Of a stretch of DNA of 64,000 nt, positions 1-8,896 are shown piece after piece (the stretch's first letter is position 1; each line of letters opens with the position of its first letter). Source of the stretch: Phycisphaerales bacterium Planc_01 (lineage in GTDB: Bacteria > Planctomycetota > Phycisphaerae > Sedimentisphaerales > Anaerobacaceae); assembly GCA_001603075.1 (NCBI GenBank), contig LVBB01000121.1, positions 62,001-126,000 on the forward strand, in the 5' to 3' direction. The position numbers and the translations under genes were made by a program. The notes under the pieces are model-generated. The model made no database searches, had not been told where the DNA came from, and saw only the letters and a list, made by a program, of their open reading frames with translations.

Positions 1-1488
1 TGCGGCATCGTGCTCCTGCAGGACTTGCACAACGCGCTCGGCCAGCCGGCGCGGGGCGCTTTCGACCTTGAGTTCGACGTTGAGCCCGATCCTGCCCTTG
101 GCCGTCGCCACAGCCTCGGACAGCAGCGGTACGCCTTCGCCTCGGAACTGCGGCGAAAACCAGCCTCCAACGTCCAAGGTCCGGACCTGCGCGTAGGGCA
201 TGTCGGACAGGTTCTTCTTCACGCCGGCGACGCGGTACAGGTCCCGGTCGTGCAGCAGGACGACGTATCCATCGGCGGTCAAACGCACGTCGATCTCGGC
301 ATAATCGGCACCGTCCTCGATGGCCTGGCGGATGGCCGCCAGCGTGTTCTCCGGCGCGCGGTACGAGCTGCCGCGATGCGCCGTGATCTTCACGTTGTCG
401 CGCAGCTCGAACTCGCTGAGGATTCCCGCCGCCACCGACACGGCCACGACGGCGCCCAGGAGCACCAGGACACCGATCTGCCGGGGGTGGACAGATCGCG
501 CCCCGTGGGGCGCCGGCAACGCGGCCACCTGCGAATCAAACATCTCCTCGACCTTCTCGTCGCCCCGAGCCCGACGCAGATGGGCATAGAGATGCGTGAT
601 TGTCAGGCTGCTGACCGAGACCGTCAGGAACTCGGCGAGGAACGACATCGCCAGATAGCCGGCCATCAGCGTCAGGACGACCGGCAGGACCAGCCGATGC
701 TCCTCCGGCAGGCGCGCGAAGACCCGGCCGCCGAGGCCGTGATAGCCCTGCGCCAGGGCGAACGGAAACAGGATGATGGCCATCCACAAGACGAGGACAA
801 CCGCCCCGATCCGACGACGCGTTCCCTTCAACAGGCCGTGCGTGTACGCCAGCGCCGAGGCCACCGAGCGGTCGTCAACGAGCAGGGCCGGCAGCGAGAA
901 CACCCAATGCAGATACACCGCGCCGTGCACGACCACGGCCGCCGCGACCACGAGTGATACAACGGCCAGACCCGCCCAGCGGGCCGCCGGATTCTCCAGA
1001 AAAAGGAAGTACACGCGCATCGACGAGAACGCCAGCCGGTAGATCAGGACGCCCAGCACGGCAAACGGGGCCAGCAGCAACACGTGGGCGGCCACGTGAT
1101 AGGAGCCGAGCAGCGTCAATCCGGGCAGCCTTCGCACGACCGCTCGGACCGCACGCAGCGCGCCGATCGGCCGTCCGGCCAGGGCCTCCCAGGCGATCAG
1201 GATCATCCCGGCGTGCTTGATGTAGAGCGAGACGGCCGTCAGAGACCCGACCAGCAGAACGAAAAGGACACCGCGAAACGAAAAAAGGAACGAGAGGACC
1301 TCCCCGTTGGTGATCGACAGCCGACCGTCCGACGACGCCATCGACGAGGCCGCCCACGACAGCAACGGACTGAGCACGAAGAAGCTCAGCACCGCCACGA
1401 TCGAATCGTACAGAAGCAGCGGCCAGAGACTCTTGCCCAGGTCGAAGAAGACCCGGCGAATCAGACGGTACAGCCACCTTGCACGCAC
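1..1488 (-). CDS. Membrane-anchored glycerophosphodiester phosphodiesterase, 3' end outside window
   Basis: This gene should hydrolyse glycerophosphodiesters to glycerol-3-phosphate and an alcohol. The reading frame is open from a GTG at 1488 to the window edge (496 codons). A stop lies four codons upstream and a TAGGAG Shine-Dalgarno about 8 nt before the GTG. The first ~270 residues are six or more hydrophobic segments, matching the membrane domain found ahead of the catalytic domain in long GDPDs. The catalytic domain follows with its usual motifs: AHRGSSYRAPENTLAA, GADYAEIDVRLTADG and VVLLHDRDLYR, giving the HRG, PENT, E-x-D and HD metal and acid/base residues. Only the C-terminal part of the barrel is missing. 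Family assignment is firm; the substrate is not visible from sequence. Confidence 0.9.
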   Translation of the reverse strand, partial: MRARWLYRLIRRVFFDLGKSLWPLLLYDSIVAVLSFFVLSPLLSWAASSMASSDGRLSITNGEVLSFLFSFRGVLFVLLVGSLTAVSLYIKHAGMILIAWEALAGRPIGALRAVRAVVRRLPGLTLLGSYHVAAHVLLLAPFAVLGVLIYRLAFSSMRVYFLFLENPAARWAGLAVVSLVVAAAVVVHGAVYLHWVFSLPALLVDDRSVASALAYTHGLLKGTRRRIGAVVLVLWMAIILFPFALAQGYHGLGGRVFARLPEEHRLVLPVVLTLMAGYLAMSFLAEFLTVSVSSLTITHLYAHLRRARGDEKVEEMFDSQVAALPAPHGARSVHPRQIGVLVLLGAVVAVSVAAGILSEFELRDNVKITAHRGSSYRAPENTLAAIRQAIEDGADYAEIDVRLTADGYVVLLHDRDLYRVAGVKKNLSDMPYAQVRTLDVGGWFSPQFRGEGVPLLSEAVATAKGRIGLNVELKVESAPRRLAERVVQVLQEHDAA

Positions 1489-1707
1489 GGCGACAGACTC
1501 CTATCGGCCCACGAAACGACGCCCATGGTACCGCTCGCCATGTCCCGCCGCAAGCGCCTCGCCGTCCCCGCCCCCGTCCCATCGAGCGTATCTGCAGGAA
1601 ACCTCCCTGGTGCGCACAGGGACTCCGATCGTCCCAAGAACCCGACACGACGTGACCGCCGAACCCCCAATGCCGATGCAAGACGGGACAGATGCTTCGG
1701 GCAACGC

Positions 1708-2166
1708 CTACTCTGTGATGCCGGCCTCGACCAGACGCTCCTTGAGGGCGGCCGATTCGACCACCAGCCGATCCCGTTCGGCCTGGAGGTTGTAGTATTC
1801 GACGGCCTGCGCAAGGACGGTCTTGAACTCTTGTTCCATCTTCCAGGGTTTGGTGATGAAGCGGAAGATTTCCCCCTGGTTGATCGCCGTCAGAAGCGTC
1901 GTCACCTGTGTGTAGCCCGAGAGAACCAGCCGGACGATGTGCGGATACTTCTCCTTCACGATCTTCAGCAGAGCCAGACCCGACATCTCCGGCATGCGCA
2001 TGTCGGTGACGATCACATGGACTTCATTCTCCTCAAGAAGCTTCAACGCCTCGGCGCCGCTTTCCGCGTAGAGGGTCTCATAGGGCTCGTCCAGCATCGC
2101 CTGCTCCAGCGAGCGCAACAGGCGCACCTCATCATCGACAAACAGTATGGTTCGTTTCTCATCCAT
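1708..2166 (-). CDS. Single-domain response regulator with C-terminal helix
   Basis: The 152-residue protein is a CheY-like receiver domain with the acidic pair D11/D12, phosphoacceptor D55 in VTDMRMPEMSG, S83 in LSGY, and K107 in ITKPW. The ITKPW loop and the charged C-terminal helix (about residues 115-150, probably coiled coil) are typical of receivers related to RpfG-type regulators, but no HD-GYP, DNA-binding or other output domain follows. It is translated from an ATG that overlaps the end of the histidine kinase gene by 8 nt, so the two are probably translationally coupled and form one phosphorelay. The output is therefore likely protein-protein contact or phosphotransfer. Confidence 0.93.
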   Translation of the reverse strand: MDEKRTILFVDDEVRLLRSLEQAMLDEPYETLYAESGAEALKLLEENEVHVIVTDMRMPEMSGLALLKIVKEKYPHIVRLVLSGYTQVTTLLTAINQGEIFRFITKPWKMEQEFKTVLAQAVEYYNLQAERDRLVVESAALKERLVEAGITE

Positions 2167-3904
2167 CGGCGGTTACTCCAGTCAGCAGATTGCGTGAATC
2201 CTCATCCCTTTTCTTGATCGGTTGCAGGGGCAGTCTGACGGTGAACAGGGTTCGCCGGCCGACTTCGCTCTCGACCGAGATATGGCCTTTGTGCTTGTTC
2301 ACGATGATGTCGTACGAGATGCTCAGTCCCATTCCGGTGCCTTTGCCCGCCGGTTTGGTCGTGAAGAAGGGATCGAAGACTTTGCGGCGGTCCTCCGGCG
2401 CGATCCCCGGCCCGTCGTCCTCGATCTCGCAAACGACGTGGGAATCGACGGCATACGTGCGAATCGTGATCCGGCCTCGTTCCCGCCGCTCCTGGGACTC
2501 GATGGCCTGGCCCGCGTTGACGATCAGGTTGAGAAGAACCTGGTTGACCTGGCCGGGGTGGCAGAAGACCTCCGGGATCTCGCCGAACTCCGTCACCACG
2601 TCGGCGTGGTACTTGATCGCATTTCGCGCCACGATCAGCGTGGCCGCCAGACCCTCATTGATGTTGTACCTGGCGAAATCGCTCGACTGATCCACACGCG
2701 AGAAGTCGCGGAGGTTCTGAATGATCTCGGTGACCCGTTCCAGCCCTTCGCGGGAATCCTCGAACAGAACGCCGAGGTTCTTCAGAATCGCGTCGATGCG
2801 CATCTTCTCCCGGAACTCCCGGATGGGCGCGACCAGGGCCGGACCTCCGGCGCCGGCGGGCGTCTCTATCTTCCGCTCCAGTTCGGCGTACAGCTCGATC
2901 AGGGCCAGGATCTTCTTCACGTGCTTCTCAAGTGTCTCGAAGTTGCAGGCCACGAAACCGATGGGCGTGTTCATCTCGTGGGCGACGCCGGCGGCGAGTT
3001 GACCGATCGAGGCGAGCTTCTCGCTCTGAATGAGATGCGACTGCAACTCCTTCAGCTTGTGGTCGGCGGCTTCCAGACGCTTGAATTCGCCGTACTTCTC
3101 CGCAATACGGCGGTCCGTAACATCGCTGGCGATCTCCATCACCGCCGTCGGGTGCCCCTCCTTGTCCCGAAGGGCAACGCTGGTGGTGCAATGGAAGAAC
3201 CGCCTGAGTCTGTCCCTGTCAACCATGCAAGCGTCACGACGGTGCGGCTTGCCATCCTGCAACGTCTGAGAGACGATACAGAGCGACCGTCCGCATGCGT
3301 CGTCCCGGCCGTCGCAAATCTGATGGCACTTCCTGCCGATCCGGTCGTCCCCGAAGATCTCGCGGGTCGCCTCGTTGCTCCAGATGACGTTCAGGTCCTT
3401 GTCGGTCATGACCATCGGGTCGCGGATGGACTCGAGCATGGCGTTCAGCTTGCCGCGACTGTGCCGCAGGTCCTCTTCCAGCTTCTTGCGCTCCACGGAA
3501 TAATGGACCACTCGCGTGATGGCATCGACGTTGAATCGGCCTTTGACCAGATAGTCCTGCGCTCCGGCGGCCACCGCCTGGAGCCCGAGTTCTTCGTCGT
3601 CGGCCCCGGTGACGACGACCTTGGCCACGTCGGGGTAGTCTCTTTCCAGAGCGACCAGCGTCTCGAGTCCGTGGCTGTCCGGGAGGTCCAGATCGAGCAG
3701 CAGAGCGTCGAACGAACCGTCGGCCAGCGTCGCCATCGCCTTGTCGAGATGGTCAACGAAAACGACGTGTTCGAGCGGCAGGGAAGAGCCGGCCAGCAAT
3801 CGCTGCATGGCCGTGCGGTCCACCGTGTCGTCTTCGACCACAAGAATACTGAGAGGCTTCGTACTGGCCAGATTCATGTTGTCGCTCGCCGCAATCGTAT
3901 CCAT
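2159..3904 (-). CDS. Hybrid sensor histidine kinase (receiver-PAS-HisKA-HATPase)
   Basis: This is a soluble 581-residue kinase with no membrane segment. An N-terminal receiver (about 18-135) has D71 in LLLDLDLPDSHG and K121 in YLVKG. A PAS domain (about 150-268) is unusually rich in cysteine (C193, C197, C204, C209, C226, C239), which could allow metal, haem or redox sensing. HisKA carries H309 in VAHEMNTPIGF. The HATPase domain has an N box around QVLLNLIVNAGQAIE, a G1 box DDGPGIAP, and GKGTGMGLS. The receiver at the N terminus suggests it is itself a target in a phosphorelay; the overlapping downstream gene is a receiver and the likely partner. ATG at 3904 is used because it opens the frame; ATG at codon 10 is an alternative. 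Confidence 0.92.
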   Translation of the reverse strand: MDTIAASDNMNLASTKPLSILVVEDDTVDRTAMQRLLAGSSLPLEHVVFVDHLDKAMATLADGSFDALLLDLDLPDSHGLETLVALERDYPDVAKVVVTGADDEELGLQAVAAGAQDYLVKGRFNVDAITRVVHYSVERKKLEEDLRHSRGKLNAMLESIRDPMVMTDKDLNVIWSNEATREIFGDDRIGRKCHQICDGRDDACGRSLCIVSQTLQDGKPHRRDACMVDRDRLRRFFHCTTSVALRDKEGHPTAVMEIASDVTDRRIAEKYGEFKRLEAADHKLKELQSHLIQSEKLASIGQLAAGVAHEMNTPIGFVACNFETLEKHVKKILALIELYAELERKIETPAGAGGPALVAPIREFREKMRIDAILKNLGVLFEDSREGLERVTEIIQNLRDFSRVDQSSDFARYNINEGLAATLIVARNAIKYHADVVTEFGEIPEVFCHPGQVNQVLLNLIVNAGQAIESQERRERGRITIRTYAVDSHVVCEIEDDGPGIAPEDRRKVFDPFFTTKPAGKGTGMGLSISYDIIVNKHKGHISVESEVGRRTLFTVRLPLQPIKKRDEDSRNLLTGVTADG

Positions 3905-3912
3905 GGGGCACC

Positions 3913-3933
3913 GTTCTTCCCGGACGGAAGAAC
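3913..3933. promoter_or_regulatory. Perfect hairpin in the leader of the kinase gene
   Basis: GTTCTTCC and GGAAGAAC form a perfect 8-bp inverted repeat with a 5-nt loop, ending 9 nt before the kinase ATG on the minus strand. The only purine-rich ribosome-binding candidate (GGGAAGAACGG) lies in the arm nearest the start codon, so folding could hide it. It could equally be a short protein operator. Confidence 0.4.
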
Positions 3934-4041
3934 CTCGTGCCGGTCAGAGATATTATGCTATCGGCTGAAATCACACCGGGCTTTGCATTCAAGCTGGTAC
4001 GCCGCCAGAAAGACTGCCTTCGGCGTCGTTCAAGACCAAGT

Positions 4042-4067
4042 GTGGGCGAATCATCATTCGCCCCTGC
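4042..4067. repeat. Dispersed palindrome, GGGGCGAAT family (imperfect copy)
   Basis: This intergenic imperfect palindrome (GGGCGAATcATCATTCGCCC core) is closely similar to the perfect 28-bp palindrome found inside addB at 19140-19167. It lies between the divergent kinase and membrane-protein genes. The rest of the 3905-4265 gap holds only the kinase leader hairpin and the promoter at 4158-4186. Confidence 0.6.
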
Positions 4068-4157
4068 CGTTATCGGTCCAGACACCGTCGAAACCGTCCG
4101 GCTTGCCGGAGACATACGATGCGAAGCACGACATGGACCGCTGATGAGACCCGCCGC

Positions 4158-4186
4158 TTGACAGCGTTGCGAGCCGATCTTAGAGT
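4158..4186 (+). promoter_or_regulatory. Sigma-70-type promoter for the 4266 gene
   Basis: A TTGACA -35 element (4158-4163) is followed by a 17-nt spacer and TAGAGT (4181-4186) as -10 element. The only downstream gene on this strand is the membrane protein starting at 4266, which gives a leader of about 70 nt. Confidence 0.6.
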
Positions 4187-4265
4187 CGATTCTCCATGAC
4201 CCGGCGGCGTATCCCGATGGACCATCGGGACCCGGCGGTCGTCTCACAGGAACGGACAGGGAATC

Positions 4266-6062
4266 GTGCCCTCGAACGAACCACAGTCAGTCGGCCTCTC
4301 GCCGGAGGAGGCCGAATACTCGGCCCCGGTGCGACGTCGCCACAGGCTCATCGCCTGGATCGCGCTGGCAGCCTATTCGACATTCCTTGTGTGCCGGGCC
4401 CTGCTGCGTCATCGGGCCGGCGATGCGGCGTACGTCCCCGTCTGGGAGCTGCAGGATTCACATCGCCTGGCCGCCTGGATCGGGGGCCTGGCCTTTGCCG
4501 GCTTCTCCGCCTTCGCGCATTTCGTCCCCGTCGGCTTTCTTGCGGCAATGGCTATCCCATGTCGTCGGCGCGGGTTGCGCGGCCTTGCGGTCCGTCTCGC
4601 GGCCCTGGCAATCGCCGGCGGTATTGCGGTTCTGGTGTTGACGATTGAAAACGGCTTGTTGTGGCGCCCGGCCGCAGCGGCCCGGCTGGTCCTGCCGGCG
4701 TTGGGCTGCCTCTTCGGAGCATGGGTCGCAACGACGTGGCTTCGCGGGCGGCGCGCCCGCTTGTGGCTGGCGCCGAAGATCGCGGCGATGGTCCTCGCAG
4801 CGACCCTGCTCGCTGGGCTGGTCCTGTGGCTGTCCATCGAATCGAAGCCCTTGCCTTTCGAGGCGGCGGACGTGACCTCGGCCGAGAAACGCGATCTCGT
4901 GCGCCTGATTCGCAGCAAGAATCCAAGGTCACTGGGCGACGGGCAGACCCACACGTTGCGGCTGACGCAGCACGACGTCAACGTCCTGTTGTCCTGGGGT
5001 CTTTCGCTTGGCTCGCCCGACCGAAAGGCGCAGGTGGAGTTCGCGCCCGAGGCGGCGTCGCTGGCCGTCTCCATCGGGGTGACGCCGGGCGGCAAGAGAG
5101 GCTATCTGAATCTCCAGTTGACCGGCACGGTGCGAATCGACGACGGGGACCTGACGGTGAGGGTGGACCGCTGCCGCCTGGGCCGCGTGCCGGTCCCGTC
5201 CTGGCTGATCAATCCCTGGTGCCCGGTCGTCGCGTCGCTTTTGCGTCACGACCGTCGTTCCAAGCCTTTTCTGGACGCGATCCAAACGGCGCAAACCGGG
5301 CCGGAATGGATCGAGGCGACCTATGCGCGTGTGGATCTGCCCCCCGGCTTCCGCGAGGACCTGTTCGGTCCGGCCGGCGCCGGCGAGGAGGTGCTGGCCT
5401 CCACGCGAGCCCAGGTCGAGCACCTGCTGGCTGCGGTCGAGCAACTGCCGCGCGGCCGGCGGCCGACGTTCGGGATGTGCCTGGAGACCGCTTTCGCCCT
5501 GGCTCGCGAACGTTCGACCGAGACAAGCGCCGTCACGGAGAATCGGGCGGCTATCTTCGCCCTCGGAGTGCTGCTGGGCCATTCGCGCATCGAGGAATTC
5601 CTGGGGCCGGTCCTGCCCGAGCCCCCTCGCGCCGCCGCCCGCCGGGCCCTGTGGCATGTGCAGGTTCGCGAGCGAGCCGACTGGACCAAGCACTTCTTCG
5701 TCAGCGCCGCCATCGCCCTGCTGTCCGACGCCGTCGTCAGTGACGCCGCCGGCCTGCTCAAGGAGGAGTTCGATGCCGATACAGGCGGCAGCGGCTTCTC
5801 GTTCGCCGACCTGCTGGCCGACCGGGCGGGCACGACCTTCGCCGTTCGGGCCACACGCGACGAGGCTTCCGCCCGTGCGATCCAGGACCGCCTCGCACGC
5901 GGGTTCCAGGTAGACGACTTCTTCCCGCCGGCCGACGATCTGCCCGAGGGCATTTCCGACAGCGAACTCGCATCGGACTATGGCGGGGTGGGCGGCGCGC
6001 GATACCTTCGCCTGATCGACGAGATCGAACGCCGCATCGCCGCCTGCCCCGCCTACCGCTGA
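4266..6062 (+). CDS. Conserved hypothetical membrane protein with large soluble C-terminal region
   Basis: I do not recognise a characterised family for the whole protein (598 aa, GTG start, AGGAACGG upstream). The first ~190 residues hold five predicted membrane segments (about 28-46, 68-97, 109-128, 137-158, 172-190). The segment around FAHFVPVGFLAAMAI faintly resembles the FVPLGF motif of VanZ-like proteins. The remaining ~400 residues look soluble: a beta-rich part (about 205-300) and a helical part containing DWTKHFFVSAAIALLSDAV and GGSGFSFADLLADRAGT, a well-ordered block that suggests a conserved fold. The gene stands alone after its own promoter. Membrane location is likely; function is unknown. 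Confidence 0.8.
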   Translation: MPSNEPQSVGLSPEEAEYSAPVRRRHRLIAWIALAAYSTFLVCRALLRHRAGDAAYVPVWELQDSHRLAAWIGGLAFAGFSAFAHFVPVGFLAAMAIPCRRRGLRGLAVRLAALAIAGGIAVLVLTIENGLLWRPAAAARLVLPALGCLFGAWVATTWLRGRRARLWLAPKIAAMVLAATLLAGLVLWLSIESKPLPFEAADVTSAEKRDLVRLIRSKNPRSLGDGQTHTLRLTQHDVNVLLSWGLSLGSPDRKAQVEFAPEAASLAVSIGVTPGGKRGYLNLQLTGTVRIDDGDLTVRVDRCRLGRVPVPSWLINPWCPVVASLLRHDRRSKPFLDAIQTAQTGPEWIEATYARVDLPPGFREDLFGPAGAGEEVLASTRAQVEHLLAAVEQLPRGRRPTFGMCLETAFALARERSTETSAVTENRAAIFALGVLLGHSRIEEFLGPVLPEPPRAAARRALWHVQVRERADWTKHFFVSAAIALLSDAVVSDAAGLLKEEFDADTGGSGFSFADLLADRAGTTFAVRATRDEASARAIQDRLARGFQVDDFFPPADDLPEGISDSELASDYGGVGGARYLRLIDEIERRIAACPAYR

Positions 6063-6284
6063 CCGCCGCAACACCAGAAACAGCCGCTGGTGCGATGCCT
6101 GGGATTGGCACGGTCTGCAACACCCGGTAGTCCGCGCGGCAGAACGACGGGACATGGCGGCCGGGGGCTTGTCTGGCGTAGGGTGGGTCAGTATGATGAG
6201 GGGGTCATGTGCGGCAGGCTCCCTTGCGGAGCCATGAGAGTGCGTCTGTAGGTCAGCGATCCAACGGTTTGCGGGAGTACAGTC

Positions 6285-7712
6285 ATGGCCATTCAGGCAG
6301 AGACGTGTCCCCAGTGCGGCGGGGCCATTGCATCGGGGTACGGCAACCAGGCAACATGTCAGTATTGCGGCTCGTCGCTGGTGCGCCTGTCGCCGCCGCC
6401 GGGGCCGGGACCGGCCGGCGCTGATCCGATGGAGGCGCACGATCCGGCGGCCGCCGCAGCCGGAGCGTGGGGCGTCCGCATGAAACGGGCCGCCTGCATG
6501 GACCCCAAGAGCGGCCTGATCGCCTTTCAGTCGCTGATCCCCGCCGACTGGGAGTTCACCGGCGACATCTGGTGGCGGGACAGCGCCACCATGCCCGCCA
6601 TCCCCGTCTTCCGCGCCTGGAACCCCAACGGCTCCGAGCAGATCGAGTGGCTGCCGACCATTCCCAACATGTGGTCGAAGAACATCCTCACCGAGGCGCT
6701 GGGCAAGTGGCGGATCAAGGCCTTTGCCTTCAAGCAGGACGGCATCGAGCAGCGGGCGCCCCTGACCCCGATCGAAACACTTCGGTCGCTGGTCATCCCG
6801 CGCTATCGCGGCCGGGTCGAGGGCCAGGAGCAGACCCGTCGCAGTCCGTGGTCGGGCCGGGGCAACCTGCTGGCCGGCCTGATCGGTCAGGAGACCTTCG
6901 AGCAGCGCGTCCAGACGCTCCGACGGTTCCTGCCGGGCCTCGACTCGGCCAAGAAGTTCCTCGCCAAGGCCACCGCACCGCGCTACAAGCCCTACGACGT
7001 GACCGTACGAGTCGTCGCCGAAGAGCCGCTGCCCAAACTGGCCGAGGCGCTGCGGGGCGGCCTCGAGGTGGGTGGACCGATGACCTCCGACGGCGCCCGC
7101 ATCCGCATCGCCTACACGCTGGACGGCAAACCCCTTGAAGAGGACCTGTTCTGCGTCGTCTCCCAGGTGGTCACGCGTACCGGCTCGCGGCTCAGCGCCC
7201 AGGAGAACATCTTCTGGACCGCCGAGGCCCTGTACGCCTTTCGCGCCTCCGCCGGCCACCTCGACGCGGTCGGCCAGGCCTGCATGGCCTCGGTCAAGTC
7301 GCTTCAGGTCAATCCGCAATGGCTCCAGGCCTGCCAGGCGGAGAGCCGACGGATCATGAACGAGCGGGCGATGATGGCCCGGGCCATGGCCCAGATGGCG
7401 GCCAGCCAGAGACAGGCCCTCCAGCGACTCGGCGACGTGTCGAAGTCGATCAGCGAAACCGGCGACATGATCATGGACGGCTACATGGCGCGTTCGGCCG
7501 CCTACGACCGGATGGGCGACATGCGCAGCGAGGCCATTCGCGGCGTCGATTCCTATATCGATCCGACATCCGACTTCAGCCCGCAACTGCCCGGCGGCTA
7601 CGACCACGCCTGGGGCAACGGTCTGGGCGAGTACATCGTCTCGAACGACCACCTGTTCGACCCGAACCAGCACTCGAATATGAATTGGCAGCAGTTGCAG
7701 AGGCGGTTCTGA
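6285..7712 (+). CDS. Zinc-ribbon protein paired with an SPFH protein
   Basis: The 475-residue protein starts with a treble-clef or ribbon-type zinc module (C8-x2-C11 and C25-x2-C28), then a Pro/Gly/Ala linker, then a long region of mixed structure that I cannot assign. No signal peptide or membrane segment is present. A GGGAG lies before the ATG. It ends 60 nt before an SPFH/GYF protein on the same strand, so the two are probably one operon. Zinc-ribbon proteins accompany YdjI-type SPFH proteins in other bacteria, which supports a shared role in membrane stress or membrane organisation. That role is inferred from the partner only. Confidence 0.82.
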   Translation: MAIQAETCPQCGGAIASGYGNQATCQYCGSSLVRLSPPPGPGPAGADPMEAHDPAAAAAGAWGVRMKRAACMDPKSGLIAFQSLIPADWEFTGDIWWRDSATMPAIPVFRAWNPNGSEQIEWLPTIPNMWSKNILTEALGKWRIKAFAFKQDGIEQRAPLTPIETLRSLVIPRYRGRVEGQEQTRRSPWSGRGNLLAGLIGQETFEQRVQTLRRFLPGLDSAKKFLAKATAPRYKPYDVTVRVVAEEPLPKLAEALRGGLEVGGPMTSDGARIRIAYTLDGKPLEEDLFCVVSQVVTRTGSRLSAQENIFWTAEALYAFRASAGHLDAVGQACMASVKSLQVNPQWLQACQAESRRIMNERAMMARAMAQMAASQRQALQRLGDVSKSISETGDMIMDGYMARSAAYDRMGDMRSEAIRGVDSYIDPTSDFSPQLPGGYDHAWGNGLGEYIVSNDHLFDPNQHSNMNWQQLQRRF

Positions 7713-7772
7713 CGGCGGCGGATCGACCGACGCGTCGGGATTTCAGGCATAACGTCTTGTTCGGAGATCGTC

Positions 7773-8852
7773 ATGGCACTGTTTGACAAGATACGCGGCG
7801 AATTCATCGACATCATCGAGTGGACCGATTCGTCCAGCGACACGATCGTCTACCGCTTCGAGCGGCACGACAATGAGATCAAGATGGGGGCGCGACTGAC
7901 GGTGCGCGAGGCCCAGAGGGCGATCTTCGTCAACAAGGGCCAGATCGCCGACGTCTTCGAGCCGGGCATGTACACGCTGGAAACGGACAACCTGCCGATC
8001 CTTTCGACCCTGATGGGCTGGCGTCACGGGTTCCACAGCCCGTTCAAAGCCGAGGTGTACTTCGTCAACATGCGGCGATTCACCGACCTGAAGTGGGGCA
8101 CGAAACACCCCATCACGCTGCGCGACGCGGAGTTCGGCCCGGTGCGACTGCGAGCGTTCGGGACCTATGTCATGCGAGTCTGCGATCCAAAGGTGCTCCT
8201 CCGCGAGATCGTCGGCACCGACGGGCACTTCACGACCGGCGAGATCACCGATCAGCTCCGCAACCTGATCGTCTCGCGCTTCGCCGACGTCCTGGCCGAG
8301 AGCAGGATCCCCGTGCTCGATCTGGCGGCCAACTATGAGGAACTGGGGCAGTTCGTCACCGAGCGGATCAAGCAGGAGTTCGCCAACTACGGGCTCGAAC
8401 TGACCACCATGCTGGTCGAGAACATCTCGCTGCCGCCGACGGTCGAAGAGGCGCTCGACAAGCGAACGAGCATGGGCGCGATCGGCGACCTGCACAAGTA
8501 TACGCAGTTCCAGGCGGCCAACGCGATGGAGGAGGCGGCCAAGAACCCCGGCGGCATGGCCGGCGGAGGCATGGGCATGGGCATGGGGTTCGCGATGGCC
8601 AATCAGATGGGCCAGGCGATGGCGGACCAGGGCGCCGCACCCCCGCCGCTGCCGCAGTCGGGCCCCTTCTACGCGGCGTTCGAGGGCCAGCAGGCCGGAC
8701 CGTTCGATCTGGCGGCGATGCAGCAGCACATCGAGAGCGGCCGGCTCACGCCGCAGACGCTCGTCTGGCATAAAGGCATGGCCGGCTGGGTCGCCGCCGA
8801 GCACGTCAAGGAACTCAAGGGCCTCTTCGACGGCCCGCCGCCCCTGCCGTGA
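7773..8852 (+). CDS. YdjI-like SPFH (band 7) protein with C-terminal GYF_2 domain
   Basis: Residues 1 to about 250 match the SPFH branch known as YdjI or virion-core-like proteins: DKIRGEFIDIIEWTD at the N terminus, then a stomatin-type core ending in a charged helix (VEEALDKRTSMGAIGDLHKY). A Met/Gly-rich linker (about 255-290) follows. Residues ~297-345 form a GYF_2 domain (FYAAFEGQQAGPFDLAAM, LVWHKGMAGW), which usually binds proline-rich peptides. There is no signal peptide, so it probably acts on the cytoplasmic face of the membrane as an oligomeric scaffold. GGAGATCGTC precedes the ATG. The upstream zinc-ribbon protein, which has a Pro-rich linker, is a plausible ligand of the GYF domain. 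Confidence 0.9.
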   Translation: MALFDKIRGEFIDIIEWTDSSSDTIVYRFERHDNEIKMGARLTVREAQRAIFVNKGQIADVFEPGMYTLETDNLPILSTLMGWRHGFHSPFKAEVYFVNMRRFTDLKWGTKHPITLRDAEFGPVRLRAFGTYVMRVCDPKVLLREIVGTDGHFTTGEITDQLRNLIVSRFADVLAESRIPVLDLAANYEELGQFVTERIKQEFANYGLELTTMLVENISLPPTVEEALDKRTSMGAIGDLHKYTQFQAANAMEEAAKNPGGMAGGGMGMGMGFAMANQMGQAMADQGAAPPPLPQSGPFYAAFEGQQAGPFDLAAMQQHIESGRLTPQTLVWHKGMAGWVAAEHVKELKGLFDGPPPLP

Positions 8853-8896
8853 CGCCGGCGACCGAGGGACGGTCTGAAGAGATACGGAGAAGATCG

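Noticed and set aside
875-1681. 268-codon minus-strand frame overlapping the phosphodiesterase
   Set aside because: It is in another phase from the frame that encodes the membrane and GDPD motifs.
2222-4144. 640-codon plus-strand frame opposite the histidine kinase
   Set aside because: It is antisense to clear receiver, PAS, HisKA and HATPase motifs.
4929-7673. 914-codon minus-strand frame
   Set aside because: It is antisense to two plus-strand genes with good starts and a zinc-ribbon motif; its composition is that of a shadow.
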